Position numbers and translations under genes: made by a program
Shown: positions 28,088 to 36,623 of the stretch, in pieces
How positions within the stretch are numbered: the first letter of the stretch is position 1
How the letters are laid out: each line of letters begins with the position of its first letter
Assembly: GCA_037200975.1 (NCBI GenBank)
Contig: JBBCGI010000001.1
Coordinates: 2,852,001 to 2,916,000 of the forward strand
Length of the DNA stretch: 64,000 nucleotides
From: Pseudomonadota bacterium
GTDB taxonomy: Bacteria; Pseudomonadota; Gammaproteobacteria; Steroidobacterales; Steroidobacteraceae
Direction of reading: 5' to 3'
The notes under the pieces: model-generated
Told to the model about the DNA's origin: nothing
The model's database searches: none
Seen by the model: the letters and a program-made list of their open reading frames with translations, nothing else

Positions 28088-28759
28088 ATGGGCGCCGACA
28101 CTCTCGCATCGCTGCAGAGTGCGCTGGCCGACATCTACGATCTGCCCGCCATGCCGGCGGTCGGTGGATTCCTCATGACGGAGCGTTCGGAGCTGCGCGG
28201 TTATTCCGAGGCGCGCACCGGTGACGAACAGCTGATCGTGGCGACCGAGGGCGACACCTTGTCGTTGGCGCTGTTCATAGACGGCGCGGTGCTGGCGCGG
28301 CTCGCCGAGCACGATCCGTTCGCGACGCTCGACAATGCGAATCTCGCCGACTACCTGACGGTGGCCGAAGGCGTCAGCCATTTCGTCTACGTCGCGTGGA
28401 ACGCCGGACACGACAAGCCAGTGACGCTGCTCGAGCTCGAGCTGCAGGCGGAGGTCGACAAATACGTGCTCGGCGCGTGGCTGCTGCGCGAACAGGGCGC
28501 CGGCCGCTTCCCGCGCGAGTTGCATCGCGTCCTGTTCGAACGGGCGCGTGTGGATCCGGCAGCCGCGGGCGGGCGAGTCGGCCTGTACCATACGGCGTCT
28601 AACTACGCGGCGCGGTTCTGCCGGCGGGTGGGCGCGAGTCTGGCGGCGTCGACTCGCAACCCGCGGCGCGGCGCCACGCGCGAGCTGCTGGCGGAGCTGC
28701 GGCGGTTCTATCGCTGGGGTAATGCCCGCAAACTCGCCCACATAGAGCGCTGCGCCTGA
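28088..28759 (+). CDS. Conserved-looking protein of unknown function (second of a pair)
   Basis: 223-residue cytoplasmic protein beginning 2 bp after the preceding stop. The first half has a beta-rich pattern (GDTLSLALFIDGAVLARL, ADYLTVAEGVSHFVYVAWNA); the second half is helical and basic (LLELELQAEVDKYVLGAWLL, HTASNYAARFCRR, LLAELRRFYRWGNARKLAHIE). No recognised catalytic motif. Its tight spacing with the upstream unknown gene suggests one functional unit. It is convergent with the gene at 28769. Confidence 0.72.
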   Translation: MGADTLASLQSALADIYDLPAMPAVGGFLMTERSELRGYSEARTGDEQLIVATEGDTLSLALFIDGAVLARLAEHDPFATLDNANLADYLTVAEGVSHFVYVAWNAGHDKPVTLLELELQAEVDKYVLGAWLLREQGAGRFPRELHRVLFERARVDPAAAGGRVGLYHTASNYAARFCRRVGASLAASTRNPRRGATRELLAELRRFYRWGNARKLAHIERCA

Positions 28760-28768
28760 GCGCGGGAA

Positions 28769-29173
28769 TTATTCGGTGTCTTCCTGAGACTTGCGGGCGT
28801 CGAGCTCGCGTTTGAGCTTGATCCACTCGCCGAGTTTGCGCAGGTCGCGCTTGCCGCCCTGCTGTTTCTTCGGTTCCGGAATGTGCGCCGCGCCGACGCG
28901 GGCGTAGGGATCGAAGCCGCTGGCGCGCGTACGTTCGACCGTCAGCTTGCCGTTCTCGCCGCGGGCCGGAGTGTTCTCGATGCTGAGCGGCGCGCGCTCC
29001 AACGGCACCCCGGCGAAACCCGCGTCGATCCATTCCACGCGGGCGTTACCACGATCGTCGTGCACGATCTGCGACACACGACGCCGGTTGGCGCCCTGGG
29101 GCGGTTTGCCGTTTGAATCATTATCTGGCACGGCTCGAAGTATGAACGACCGGCCAAATCGATTGTTTGACAT
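28769..29173 (-). CDS. Small hydrophilic protein of unknown function
   Basis: About 134 residues, highly charged and probably partly disordered (PDNDSNGKPPQGANRRRVSQ near the start, a Lys/Arg-rich EPKKQQGGKRDLRKLGEWIKLKRE near the end). A middle motif is DRGNARVEWIDAGF. Start uncertain: ATG 29173 gives MSNNRFGRS; ATG 29182 is also in frame. No signal peptide. It follows the Nudix gene on the same strand after about 45 bp. Confidence 0.6.
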   Translation of the reverse strand: MSNNRFGRSFILRAVPDNDSNGKPPQGANRRRVSQIVHDDRGNARVEWIDAGFAGVPLERAPLSIENTPARGENGKLTVERTRASGFDPYARVGAAHIPEPKKQQGGKRDLRKLGEWIKLKRELDARKSQEDTE

Positions 29174-29216
29174 AGCCAACATTTCAGGGATTTCGACGTG
29201 CGGCCTGTGAGCCGCT

Positions 29217-29741
29217 TCACGCAATTTCCTGACGAGAAGCTGCTCTCAAAATACCGATGATTGTTTTGGCGTCCGCCAGTTCCCCGCTGCGCGCCCGTTC
29301 CACGGCCTGATCGAGGGGCCACCACTCGATTTCGAAAACTTCATCCGCTTCGGGCCTTGCCGCCACCGGCTCGAGCCCGGTCGCGAGGTACAGATGGATG
29401 ATCTCGGTGAACACGCCGGGCGAGCTGAAATACGCGCCGAGCGACTGCCATTGCGCGGCATACATTCCGGCTTCTTCCGCGAGCTCGCGTTTGATGGTGG
29501 CTTCGGGCGGCTCGCCGGGTTCGAGTTTGCCGGCCGGCAACTCGTAGATGTAGCCGCCCGCCGCATGGCGGTACTGGCGCAGCACGCAGACGCGATTCCG
29601 TGCATCCAGAGCCACGACCGCGGCACCGCCGGGGTGACGCACGATCTCGAGAGGAACACGCATGCCATTGGGCAGGTCGACGGTGTCCACGCTCACCTTG
29701 ATGACGCGCCCGTCGTAGATCATTTTTCTTTCGAACGACAT
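29217..29741 (-). CDS. Nudix hydrolase, ADP-ribose/ADP-sugar pyrophosphatase type
   Basis: 174-residue Nudix enzyme. The full box G-x5-E-x7-REL-x-EE-x-G is present at about residues 70-92 with AGMYA after it. The N-terminal YDGRVIKVSVDTVDLPNG and RQYRHAAGGYIYELPAG segments are typical of the NudF/ADP-ribose pyrophosphatase group, as is EADEVFEIEWWPLDQA. It hydrolyses ADP-sugars in the cytoplasm by family inference. ATG 29741 (MSFERKMIYDG) is chosen over the upstream start of the open frame. Confidence 0.9.
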   Translation of the reverse strand: MSFERKMIYDGRVIKVSVDTVDLPNGMRVPLEIVRHPGGAAVVALDARNRVCVLRQYRHAAGGYIYELPAGKLEPGEPPEATIKRELAEEAGMYAAQWQSLGAYFSSPGVFTEIIHLYLATGLEPVAARPEADEVFEIEWWPLDQAVERARSGELADAKTIIGILRAASRQEIA

Positions 29742-30061
29742 TGCGGAAGTGTAACCGCACGCCCGCAGGTAATTTGTGCACGGATTTCGTGCCACCGGCC
29801 GCTCCGGGCATGGGCAACATGGTAGTGAGACCGGTGTCGTGAGTTGTTTGCGGAGCCGATGCGCGCCTACAACAGCCGCGCTGGTCTTGAATGCCCGGAT
29901 CGCGCGCGCTCATAATCGCGGCCCTCGGCCCCGCCTTCCTGCGCGGCTGAAAATGCAGATCAAATAGGCGTCACATTCCGGCCATGTTCGGCGTGACGTC
30001 CGTCACGGCTCGCGGGCAGATGGGGCCTGTTTCCATTGCCCTTTCGTATATTGTTGTATCG
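29742..30061. other. 320-bp divergent intergenic region (Nudix / helicase)
   Basis: No gene is supported here. It holds a perfect palindrome CGTGACG-TC-CGTCACG at 29992-30007, and a TATATT hexamer at 30047-30052 close to the helicase start without a convincing -35. Nothing else recognised. Confidence 0.5.
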
Positions 30062-32152
30062 ATGTCTACGGCCGAACAACTTGGAAGTTTGAACGCTCCG
30101 CAGCGGCGGGCGGTTACTTACGGTGAAGCGCTTCCCGGCGGGAAGGGTTTCCGCGCGGGTCCGTTGCTGATCGTTGCCGGCGCCGGCACGGGCAAGACCA
30201 ACACGCTGGCACATCGCGTGGCGCACCTGGCCATGAGCGGCGTCGATCCGGCGCGTATTCTCATGCTCACCTTCACGCGCCGCGCGGCCGTCGAGATGAA
30301 GCGTCGCGCCAACGACATCATGCGCGAAGCCTTCGACGACAAACTCGGCGGCGGCAAGGCGGCGCAGATTTCGCAGCGGCTGACCTGGGCCGGCACGTTC
30401 CACTCGATCGGCAATCGCCTGCTGCGGCATTACGCCAAACACGTCGGGCTCGATCCTGCCTTCACCGTGCTCGATCGCAGCGATGCGGCGGACCTGGTCG
30501 ACACGGTGCGCACCGAGCTCGGTTATTCGGGCAAGGGCCAGCGCTTTCCGCGCAAGGACACCTGCCTCTCGATCTATTCGTATCGCGTCAACACGCAGAA
30601 GTCGCTGAAGGAAACCCTCGAGAGCCAGCATCCCTGGTGCGCGAACTGGGAAGAGGACATCGGCAAGCTGCTGCGTGCCTACGTCGAGCGCAAGTCGCAG
30701 TACCGCGTGCTCGATTTCGACGATCTGCTGCTGTACTGGCACGCCATGATGAGCGAGGAGCGCATCGCGAAGTCGGTGGCGGCGCATTTCGACCACGTGC
30801 TGGTCGACGAATACCAGGACACCAACAAGCTGCAGGGTGACATCCTCACCGCGCTCAAGCCGGACGGGCAGGGCGTCACGGTGGTCGGCGACGACGCGCA
30901 GGCTATCTACTCGTTCCGCGCGGCCGCGGTCGAGAACATCCTCGGTTTCCCGGATCGCTTCCGCCCCAAGGCGGAGGTGGTCACGCTGGCGCAGAATTTC
31001 CGCTCCAGCCAGAGCGTGCTCGATGCCGCCAATGCGCTGATGGCGGACGCGCCGCGCCAGTACCGCAAACACCTGCTGTCGATGCGCGGCCAGGGCCCGC
31101 GCCCGAAGATGGTCACGGTCGACGATCTGCCGACGCAGGCCGAGTTCGTCTGCACGCGCGTGCTGGCGGCGCGCGAGGCCGGTATTCCGCTCAAGCGCCA
31201 GGCGGTGCTGTTCCGCACCGGGTCGCACAGCGACGCGCTCGAAGTCGAACTCGCCAAACGCAAGATTCCTTTCGTGAAGTACGGCGGCTTGAAGTTTCTC
31301 GAGGCGGCGCACGTCAAGGACCTGCTGGCGGTGCTGCGTTGGGTCGACAATCCGCGCAACCAGCTGGCGGCGTTCCGCGTGCTGCAGCTCATGCCCGGCA
31401 TGGGTCCGGCCAATGCGAAGAAGGCGCTCGACCATTTCATCGCCAACAACTACCAGTGGAGCTCGTTCGAAAAATTCGAGCCGCCGCTCGATGCGCGCAT
31501 GGCGTGGAAGAAGTTCAACGAGGTTTTCGGCGAGCTCGCCGATCCGAACCGCGAGTGGCGCGGGCAGGTGGCGCTGGCGCGCGAGTGGTACCGGCCGCAG
31601 ATGGAGCGGCTGTACGAACACGTGCACATGCGCATCGGCGATCTGGATCAGCTCGAGCACCTGTCGTCGCAGTACCAGACCCGCGAACGGTTCATCACCG
31701 AGCTGACACTCGATCCGCCGCAGGCCACGAGCGATCTGGCCGGCCAGGCCGTGAACGACGAAGACTACCTGGTGCTGTCCACCGTGCATTCGGCCAAGGG
31801 CATGGAATGGGACAACGTCTATATCCTCAACGTGGTCGACGGCAGCTTCCCGAACGAATTCGCGAACAAGGCGGAGCTCATCGAAGAAGAGCGGCGCCTG
31901 CTGTACGTCGCCATGACCCGCGCGCGCAACGAGCTGACCTGCGTCGTGCCGTTGCGCTTCCAGATCACGAGCCAGCCGAAGACTTCCGACGGCCACGTGT
32001 ACGGTGGCCGCAGCCGGTTCCTCACCGAAAAACTGGTCAAGTGTTTCGACGAGCAGGCGTTCCAGGGCACGAATGTCGACGTGAAGATCGAGGAAGCCAC
32101 GGCCGAGTCCGGCAGCATCGACGTGGCGTCACGCCTCAAGCAGATGTGGTGA
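30062..32152 (+). CDS. UvrD/Rep-type ATP-dependent DNA helicase
   Basis: 696-residue superfamily 1A 3'-5' helicase. Walker A GAGTGKT at about 40-46 follows the Q-motif SLNAPQRRAV; motif Ia is ILMLTFTRRAAVEMKRR, motif II VDEYQDTN, motif III VGDDAQAIYSFRAA, motif V TVHSAKGMEWDNVYILNVVDGSFP and motif VI RRLLYVAMTRARNELT. It is slightly longer than Rep and lacks nuclease domains. A role in repair or replication restart is inferred from the family. ATG 30062 (MSTAEQLGSLN) fits family N-termini; the frame is open upstream to 29984. Confidence 0.94.
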   Translation: MSTAEQLGSLNAPQRRAVTYGEALPGGKGFRAGPLLIVAGAGTGKTNTLAHRVAHLAMSGVDPARILMLTFTRRAAVEMKRRANDIMREAFDDKLGGGKAAQISQRLTWAGTFHSIGNRLLRHYAKHVGLDPAFTVLDRSDAADLVDTVRTELGYSGKGQRFPRKDTCLSIYSYRVNTQKSLKETLESQHPWCANWEEDIGKLLRAYVERKSQYRVLDFDDLLLYWHAMMSEERIAKSVAAHFDHVLVDEYQDTNKLQGDILTALKPDGQGVTVVGDDAQAIYSFRAAAVENILGFPDRFRPKAEVVTLAQNFRSSQSVLDAANALMADAPRQYRKHLLSMRGQGPRPKMVTVDDLPTQAEFVCTRVLAAREAGIPLKRQAVLFRTGSHSDALEVELAKRKIPFVKYGGLKFLEAAHVKDLLAVLRWVDNPRNQLAAFRVLQLMPGMGPANAKKALDHFIANNYQWSSFEKFEPPLDARMAWKKFNEVFGELADPNREWRGQVALAREWYRPQMERLYEHVHMRIGDLDQLEHLSSQYQTRERFITELTLDPPQATSDLAGQAVNDEDYLVLSTVHSAKGMEWDNVYILNVVDGSFPNEFANKAELIEEERRLLYVAMTRARNELTCVVPLRFQITSQPKTSDGHVYGGRSRFLTEKLVKCFDEQAFQGTNVDVKIEEATAESGSIDVASRLKQMW

Positions 32153-32163
32153 GCGTGAGCGAC

Positions 32164-32183
32164 GCCGTTTCTAAAACGGCTTT
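32164..32183 (+). terminator. Hairpin terminator after the helicase gene
   Basis: Perfect 7-bp stem GCCGTTT/AAACGGC with a CTA loop, followed by TTTCT on the plus strand. It overlaps the stop codon of the convergent methyltransferase gene. Confidence 0.5.
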
Positions 32184-33028
32184 CTGAATTTCAACGTGAA
32201 CCGGTCACTCTCGCCAATCGCCTCGTACTTCGCCCGTTCGCGATTCCCCAGCCGATAGTCAGGCGGCAGCGTCCAGACCCCCTGTTCGTAATTCTTCGTG
32301 TCCTTCGCGTTCGCATTGATTTCGCTGCGCGCCACGAACTCGAAGCCCGCCGACTTGATCAACCCGATCGCGTAGTCCTCGTTCACGTAGCCACTCGCTG
32401 CGCGTGGATCCTGCGGCTTGTCTGCCGCGCCGCGATGCTCGACCACGCCGAGAGTGCCGCCCGGCTTCAACGCCTTGAACATAGCGGCGAATGCCTCGCT
32501 CGCATACCCGAGGTTCATCCAGTTGTGCACGTTGCGGAACGTGACGACCAGGTCGACGCTGCCAGCCGGTGCGATCGGCTCGCCGGCGGAGCCCAGCGTG
32601 CCGACTTCCACCTTGCCGTACAGCCCGGGATTCGCCGCGAGTTTTGCGCGGAAGCTCGCGAGGCTGGCGGTGACGAATTCATTGCCGGGCGCGGGCGGCA
32701 ATTGCGCGGCGTACAACCTGCCGCGCTCCGCCAGCAGCGGCGCGAGGATCTCGGTGTACCAGCCGCCGGCGCCGGGCCAGACCTCGACGACGGTCATGTC
32801 GGGTTTGATGCCGAAGAACAGCAACGTCTCGAGCGGATGGCGGTAGACGTCGCGCGCCCGGTTTTCCGCGGACCGCTGCGGGCCGGCGAGGACCCGGTCG
32901 AGAGCGGCTGCGGTGGCCGCGTCGCGCGGTGCGGGCGCAGGCGGCTTGCCCTGCGGCGGCGGCGTCGCGCAGCCGGCAACGATTGCGGCCGCGACGAACA
33001 AAGGGATCATGCGTACGCACGACATCAT
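32171..33028 (-). CDS. Lipoprotein with class I SAM-methyltransferase fold
   Basis: 285 residues: an N-terminal signal with lipobox VAGC and a proline-rich linker, then a Rossmann methyltransferase-like domain with motif I VVEVWPGAGGWYTEIL, an acidic later strand VDLVVTFRNVHNWM and LKPGGTLGVVEHRG. The family is annotated as predicted methyltransferases (COG4798 type). A lipidated, exported SAM enzyme is odd because SAM is cytoplasmic; it may have lost methyl transfer. ATG 33028 has GGAG upstream and starts the signal; the frame extends further but into the terminator. Convergent with the helicase. Confidence 0.82.
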   Translation of the reverse strand: MMSCVRMIPLFVAAAIVAGCATPPPQGKPPAPAPRDAATAAALDRVLAGPQRSAENRARDVYRHPLETLLFFGIKPDMTVVEVWPGAGGWYTEILAPLLAERGRLYAAQLPPAPGNEFVTASLASFRAKLAANPGLYGKVEVGTLGSAGEPIAPAGSVDLVVTFRNVHNWMNLGYASEAFAAMFKALKPGGTLGVVEHRGAADKPQDPRAASGYVNEDYAIGLIKSAGFEFVARSEINANAKDTKNYEQGVWTLPPDYRLGNRERAKYEAIGESDRFTLKFRKPF

Positions 33029-33043
33029 CGGCGCATCTCCGTG

Positions 33044-33074
33044 AAAAAAAGAACCCCGCGCGAAGGCGGGGTTC
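33044..33074 (-). terminator. Rho-independent terminator of the RRM protein gene
   Basis: On the minus strand a perfect 9-bp stem (GAACCCCGC/GCGGGGTTC, 33051-33074) with a 6-base loop, followed by seven T (33050-33044). It lies 35 bp after the RRM gene stop and just before the methyltransferase start. Textbook intrinsic terminator. Confidence 0.92.
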
Positions 33075-33108
33075 GTCTCGACTGTGCGGCTTCGTTGAGC
33101 TCGCCGGA

Positions 33109-33393
33109 TCAACGGCGGAACGGACCGCCGCCACCCTGACGCGGGCGCGGCGGACGTTCCTGCGCTTCGTTGACGCGCAGCGGACGCCCGTTCATCTGGT
33201 AGCCGTTGAGTCCCTGGATGGCGGCTTGCGCCTCACCCGAACCCATCTCAACGAATCCGAAACCGCGGGGCTTGCCCGTCTCACGGTCGTTGATCAGCTT
33301 TACGGAGTCGACCTTGCCATGGCGCTCGAAGAGCACCTTGATGTCTTGCTCGGTCGCGGAGAAGGGCAGATTGCCCACGTAGATCGTCGTCAT
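33109..33393 (-). CDS. RRM-domain RNA-binding protein
   Basis: 94-residue single RNA-recognition-motif protein. RNP2 is IYVGNLPF at residues 4-11 and RNP1 is RGFGFVEM at about 43-50, followed by a short Arg/Gly/Pro-rich tail (PRPRQGGGGPFRR). Bacterial members bind single-stranded RNA and are often cold- or stress-induced. The gene is monocistronic, bounded downstream by a strong terminator and upstream by a gap of over 300 bp with hairpins that could form a structured leader. Confidence 0.94.
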   Translation of the reverse strand: MTTIYVGNLPFSATEQDIKVLFERHGKVDSVKLINDRETGKPRGFGFVEMGSGEAQAAIQGLNGYQMNGRPLRVNEAQERPPRPRQGGGGPFRR

Positions 33394-33715
33394 CCCGGAC
33401 TTCTCGCTCAGAAAGCGGACAGCGGCAGGAATGCGGACCCCTGCATGTACCGCGGAAAATTAAAAACAGGTCAAGGCTTCAAAGCGCCCGTCATCAATTG
33501 CGCGGCTCTTTAGTCCTAAGCGGCCTGCACCGTCGTTCGAAATCGAACGCGGCCGATGCTACTCCTCGATTTCGGAAGCTGTAAACAACGGGAGGCGCGC
33601 GGTTTTTGCGGGACCCGCAAACGGGGCGAGTAATGGGCTTTTTTCGCCAGATTCACGCCGGGAGGTGCCGCGATGGTAGCGCTCCCTTTTGGTGCCTTCG
33701 GACGTCCGATGACAC
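33394..33715 (-). other. 322-bp intergenic region between speA and the RRM gene
   Basis: No gene supported. It holds a TTGACC -35-like hexamer on the minus strand at 33474-33469 without a clear -10, a perfect palindrome CGTTCGA-AA-TCGAACG at 33534-33549, and a hairpin TTTGCGGG/CCCGCAAA at 33605-33621. These may be the RRM promoter and leader or the speA 3' end. Confidence 0.5.
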
Positions 33716-35716
33716 TTATTCTAGATAGGCGTATCCGTTGAGCTCGCCTTCGTAGAAGCGTTTGATGCCCTGCGACTCGGCCACCGACATGCGGCCTTCG
33801 CGCACCGCGCGTTCGCAGTCGCGCGCCAGCGCCGGATGCAGGTCGGCCACGTCGTACTCCATGTATTCGAGCACCTTGTTGGCCGTGTCGCCCATGACCA
33901 CTTCTTCTATCCACCAGCCGCCGTCGTCGTGGAAGCGGATGTGCACCACGTGGGTGTCGCCGAACAGGTTGTGCAGGTCGCCGAGCGTTTCCTGGTAGGC
34001 GCCGACCAGGAAGGCCGCGAGGTAGTACTCGTCCTGGGCGGTGATGGCATGCAGCTCGAGCGTGCGTTTGACGTCCCGCTGGCTGACGAAGCGGTCTATC
34101 TTCCCGTCGGAGTCGCAGGTTATGTCAGCCAGCACGCCCTTGCGCGTCGGACGTTCCGTCAGGCGGTGGATAGGCATGATCGGGAACAGCTGGTCGATGG
34201 CCCAGCTGTCGGGCAGCGACTGGAACACCGAGAAATTGCAGAAATAGATGTCGGAGAGGATCGACTCGAGTTCTTCGAGCTCCTCCGGGACTTCATCGAG
34301 CTTGCGCGTCAGGTCGCGCACCTTGGCGCAGGTGGCCCAGTAGAGCCGCTCGGCGAGGCCACGCTGCTCGAGCGTCAGCAACCCGAGGTTGAACATCTGC
34401 AGGACCTGGTCGCGCGCGGTCTGCGCGTCGTGATAACACTCGACCACGCGGCGCTCGGTCACCGTGCGGTAGGCGTCGAGCAGGTCGCGCACCGGCTGGG
34501 GCAGCGCGATGCCGCTTTCCTGGTCTTCCTTGCCCGTGACCTTGAACTGGTCGAGCGCCGAAGTGCCGAGCGTATTGAAGATGAGCACGCTGTGGTGCGC
34601 GGCAATGGCGCGGCCCGATTCGCTGACGATCATCGGGTGCTCGATCTTGCGCGTATTGCACACGTTCGCGATGCGATACACCACGTCGTTGGCGTATTCG
34701 TTGAGCGTGTAGTTCATCGACGAGGAGAAGTTGGTGCCGCTGCCGTCGTAGTCGACGCCCAGACCGCCACCCACGTCGATGTACTTCAAGCCCGCGCCTA
34801 ACAACTTGAGCTCCGCGTACACGTGCGCCAGTTCGTTGATGGCGTCCTTCACGCGGCGGATGTCCTGCAACTGGCTACCCGGATGGCAGTGCACGAGCTG
34901 CAGGCAGTCGAGCATGCCCTTCTCGCGCAGGATTGCGACCGCCTCGAGGATTTCCGTGATGAACAGGCCGAACTTCGACTTGTCGCCGGCCGAGTCGCGC
35001 CACTTGCCGGAGCCTTCGCTCGCCAGCTTGACGCGCACGCCGATGCGCGGCCGCACGTTGTATTTTTCGGCGTACTTGAGGATGGCCGGCAGCTCGCTGA
35101 AGTTCTCGACTACCGGGATGATGGTGCGGCCGAGCTTGGTCGCGATGATCACCGCTTCGAGATAGCTGTCGTCCTTGAAACCATTGCAGACGATGAGCCG
35201 TTCGGGCGAGTCCGCGGTCATCGTCATGACCGAGAGCAACTCCGGCTTGCTGCCGACTTCGAGCCCGAAGCCGAACGGCTGGCCGTAGCGATACACCTCT
35301 TCGACCACCAGCCGCTGCTGGTTCACCTTGATCGGGAACACCGCGGTGTACTTGTTCTGGTAGTCGTTCTCGGCGATCGCCTGCGCGAACGCGCCGTGCA
35401 GGTGCTTGAGCCGATGCGCGAGGATGTCGGAGAAGCGCACCACGACGGGCGTCGTGAGCTCACGCTCTTTCAATCCTTGCACGACATCGAACAGGTCGAT
35501 CTCGCGCGCCTCGTCCATGTCGGGGCGCACCACGAGATGACCGGCCGGATTCACGCAGAAGTAGCCCTTGCCCCAGGCGTTGACCTGGTAGAGCTCTGCG
35601 GAGTCGTCGACGGACCAGGCGATGGAGCGTTCACGGCGACCGGGGGCGTCGGGTGAGGAGAGGGGGTTTGGATCGGCTGCCACGTTGGCGCGCACGATAC
35701 CAAATAGGTCTTGCAA
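33716..35716 (-). CDS. speA: Biosynthetic arginine decarboxylase
   Basis: PLP enzyme of the alanine-racemase-like fold (group IV decarboxylases), turning arginine into agmatine, the entry to putrescine. About 666 residues, near the family length. The PLP lysine is K130 in AVFPIKVNQQ; further landmarks are HCHPGSQLQDI, YIDVGGGLGVDYDGS, and YFCNFSVFQSLPDSWAIDQLFPIMPIHRL. The open frame begins at TTG 35716 with no strong ribosome site; a GTG at 35695 is an alternative. It lies 26 bp downstream of the sulfurtransferase gene on the same strand. A homospermidine synthase 1.6 kb away suggests the agmatine feeds polyamine synthesis. Confidence 0.95.
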   Translation of the reverse strand: MQDLFGIVRANVAADPNPLSSPDAPGRRERSIAWSVDDSAELYQVNAWGKGYFCVNPAGHLVVRPDMDEAREIDLFDVVQGLKERELTTPVVVRFSDILAHRLKHLHGAFAQAIAENDYQNKYTAVFPIKVNQQRLVVEEVYRYGQPFGFGLEVGSKPELLSVMTMTADSPERLIVCNGFKDDSYLEAVIIATKLGRTIIPVVENFSELPAILKYAEKYNVRPRIGVRVKLASEGSGKWRDSAGDKSKFGLFITEILEAVAILREKGMLDCLQLVHCHPGSQLQDIRRVKDAINELAHVYAELKLLGAGLKYIDVGGGLGVDYDGSGTNFSSSMNYTLNEYANDVVYRIANVCNTRKIEHPMIVSESGRAIAAHHSVLIFNTLGTSALDQFKVTGKEDQESGIALPQPVRDLLDAYRTVTERRVVECYHDAQTARDQVLQMFNLGLLTLEQRGLAERLYWATCAKVRDLTRKLDEVPEELEELESILSDIYFCNFSVFQSLPDSWAIDQLFPIMPIHRLTERPTRKGVLADITCDSDGKIDRFVSQRDVKRTLELHAITAQDEYYLAAFLVGAYQETLGDLHNLFGDTHVVHIRFHDDGGWWIEEVVMGDTANKVLEYMEYDVADLHPALARDCERAVREGRMSVAESQGIKRFYEGELNGYAYLE

Positions 35717-35742
35717 GTAAACGTCGGAAAACTATGCGCGCA

Positions 35743-36597
35743 CTAGTAGAAACCAGTTGCGACGGGGCGATCCGGGTCGCGAATCCATTCGCTCCAGGAT
35801 CCCGGATACAACCGGCCGCCGGGCAACCCCGCGTGTTCGAGCGCGAGCAGGTTGTGGCAGGCCGTCACCCCCGAGCCGCACATGGCAATCACCGCGGTCG
35901 GTGGCTGCGAGCCGAGCACCGTCAGCCAGCGCTGGCGGAGCGTATCGACGGCAAGAAACTTCCCGTCGACGCCGAGATTGTTCAGGAACGGCAGATTCCT
36001 TGCGCCGGGCACGTGCCCCGCGACTGGATCGATCGTCTCGCTGCGGCCGGCGAAGCGCTCGGAACCGCGCGCATCGACCAGCAGAGTCTGCGGGCGCTGT
36101 CGCAGCTCGTTCACCTGCGCGCTGCTGACCCAGGCATCCTGATTCACGGCCAGCGGCAATGACCGCGGCGTCGGCTGCCGCACTCCGGTCCCGAGCGGCA
36201 GCGAGCCGGCGCGCCACGCGGCCATCCCGCCGTCGAGCACCGCGACGGCGCGAAATCCGATCCAGCGCAACAGCCACCACAGGCGCGCCGCATAAGCGCC
36301 GTTTCCCTGATCGTAGGCAACGACTTGTGAGCCGGCTCCGACGCCGAGTGCCGCCATGCGCTTCGCAAAGGTGTCGGGATCGGGCAGCGGATGCCGGCCG
36401 CTGACAGGCGTGATCGGGCTCGAAAGATCCCGATCCAGATGCAGGTAGATCGCACCTGGAACATGCGCATTCGCATATTCGGTCTCGCCCCAGTGCACGT
36501 TGCCGAGGTCGAAGCGGCAATCGAACAGCACCAGATCGTTGCGATCGAGTTGCGTGGCGAGCGTCGCGGCGTCGATGAGAGTGGTGTAATGGTGCAT
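35743..36597 (-). CDS. sseA: Thiosulfate/3-mercaptopyruvate sulfurtransferase
   Basis: Two-rhodanese-domain enzyme, 284 residues. The inactive N-terminal rhodanese domain contains DCRFDLGN and VVAYDQGNGAYAARLWWLLR; the C-terminal one ends with the active loop CGSGVTA, with Cys at about 240. That loop is the form found in 3-mercaptopyruvate sulfurtransferases rather than CRKGVT of thiosulfate enzymes. ATG 36597 is preferred; the frame is open to a TTG at 36621. Its start is 26 bp from the divergent GST gene, so the promoters must overlap each other or the coding starts. Confidence 0.92.
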   Translation of the reverse strand: MHHYTTLIDAATLATQLDRNDLVLFDCRFDLGNVHWGETEYANAHVPGAIYLHLDRDLSSPITPVSGRHPLPDPDTFAKRMAALGVGAGSQVVAYDQGNGAYAARLWWLLRWIGFRAVAVLDGGMAAWRAGSLPLGTGVRQPTPRSLPLAVNQDAWVSSAQVNELRQRPQTLLVDARGSERFAGRSETIDPVAGHVPGARNLPFLNNLGVDGKFLAVDTLRQRWLTVLGSQPPTAVIAMCGSGVTACHNLLALEHAGLPGGRLYPGSWSEWIRDPDRPVATGFY

Positions 36598-36623
36598 GCC
36601 GCATTTTACAATCACGCGCAACG

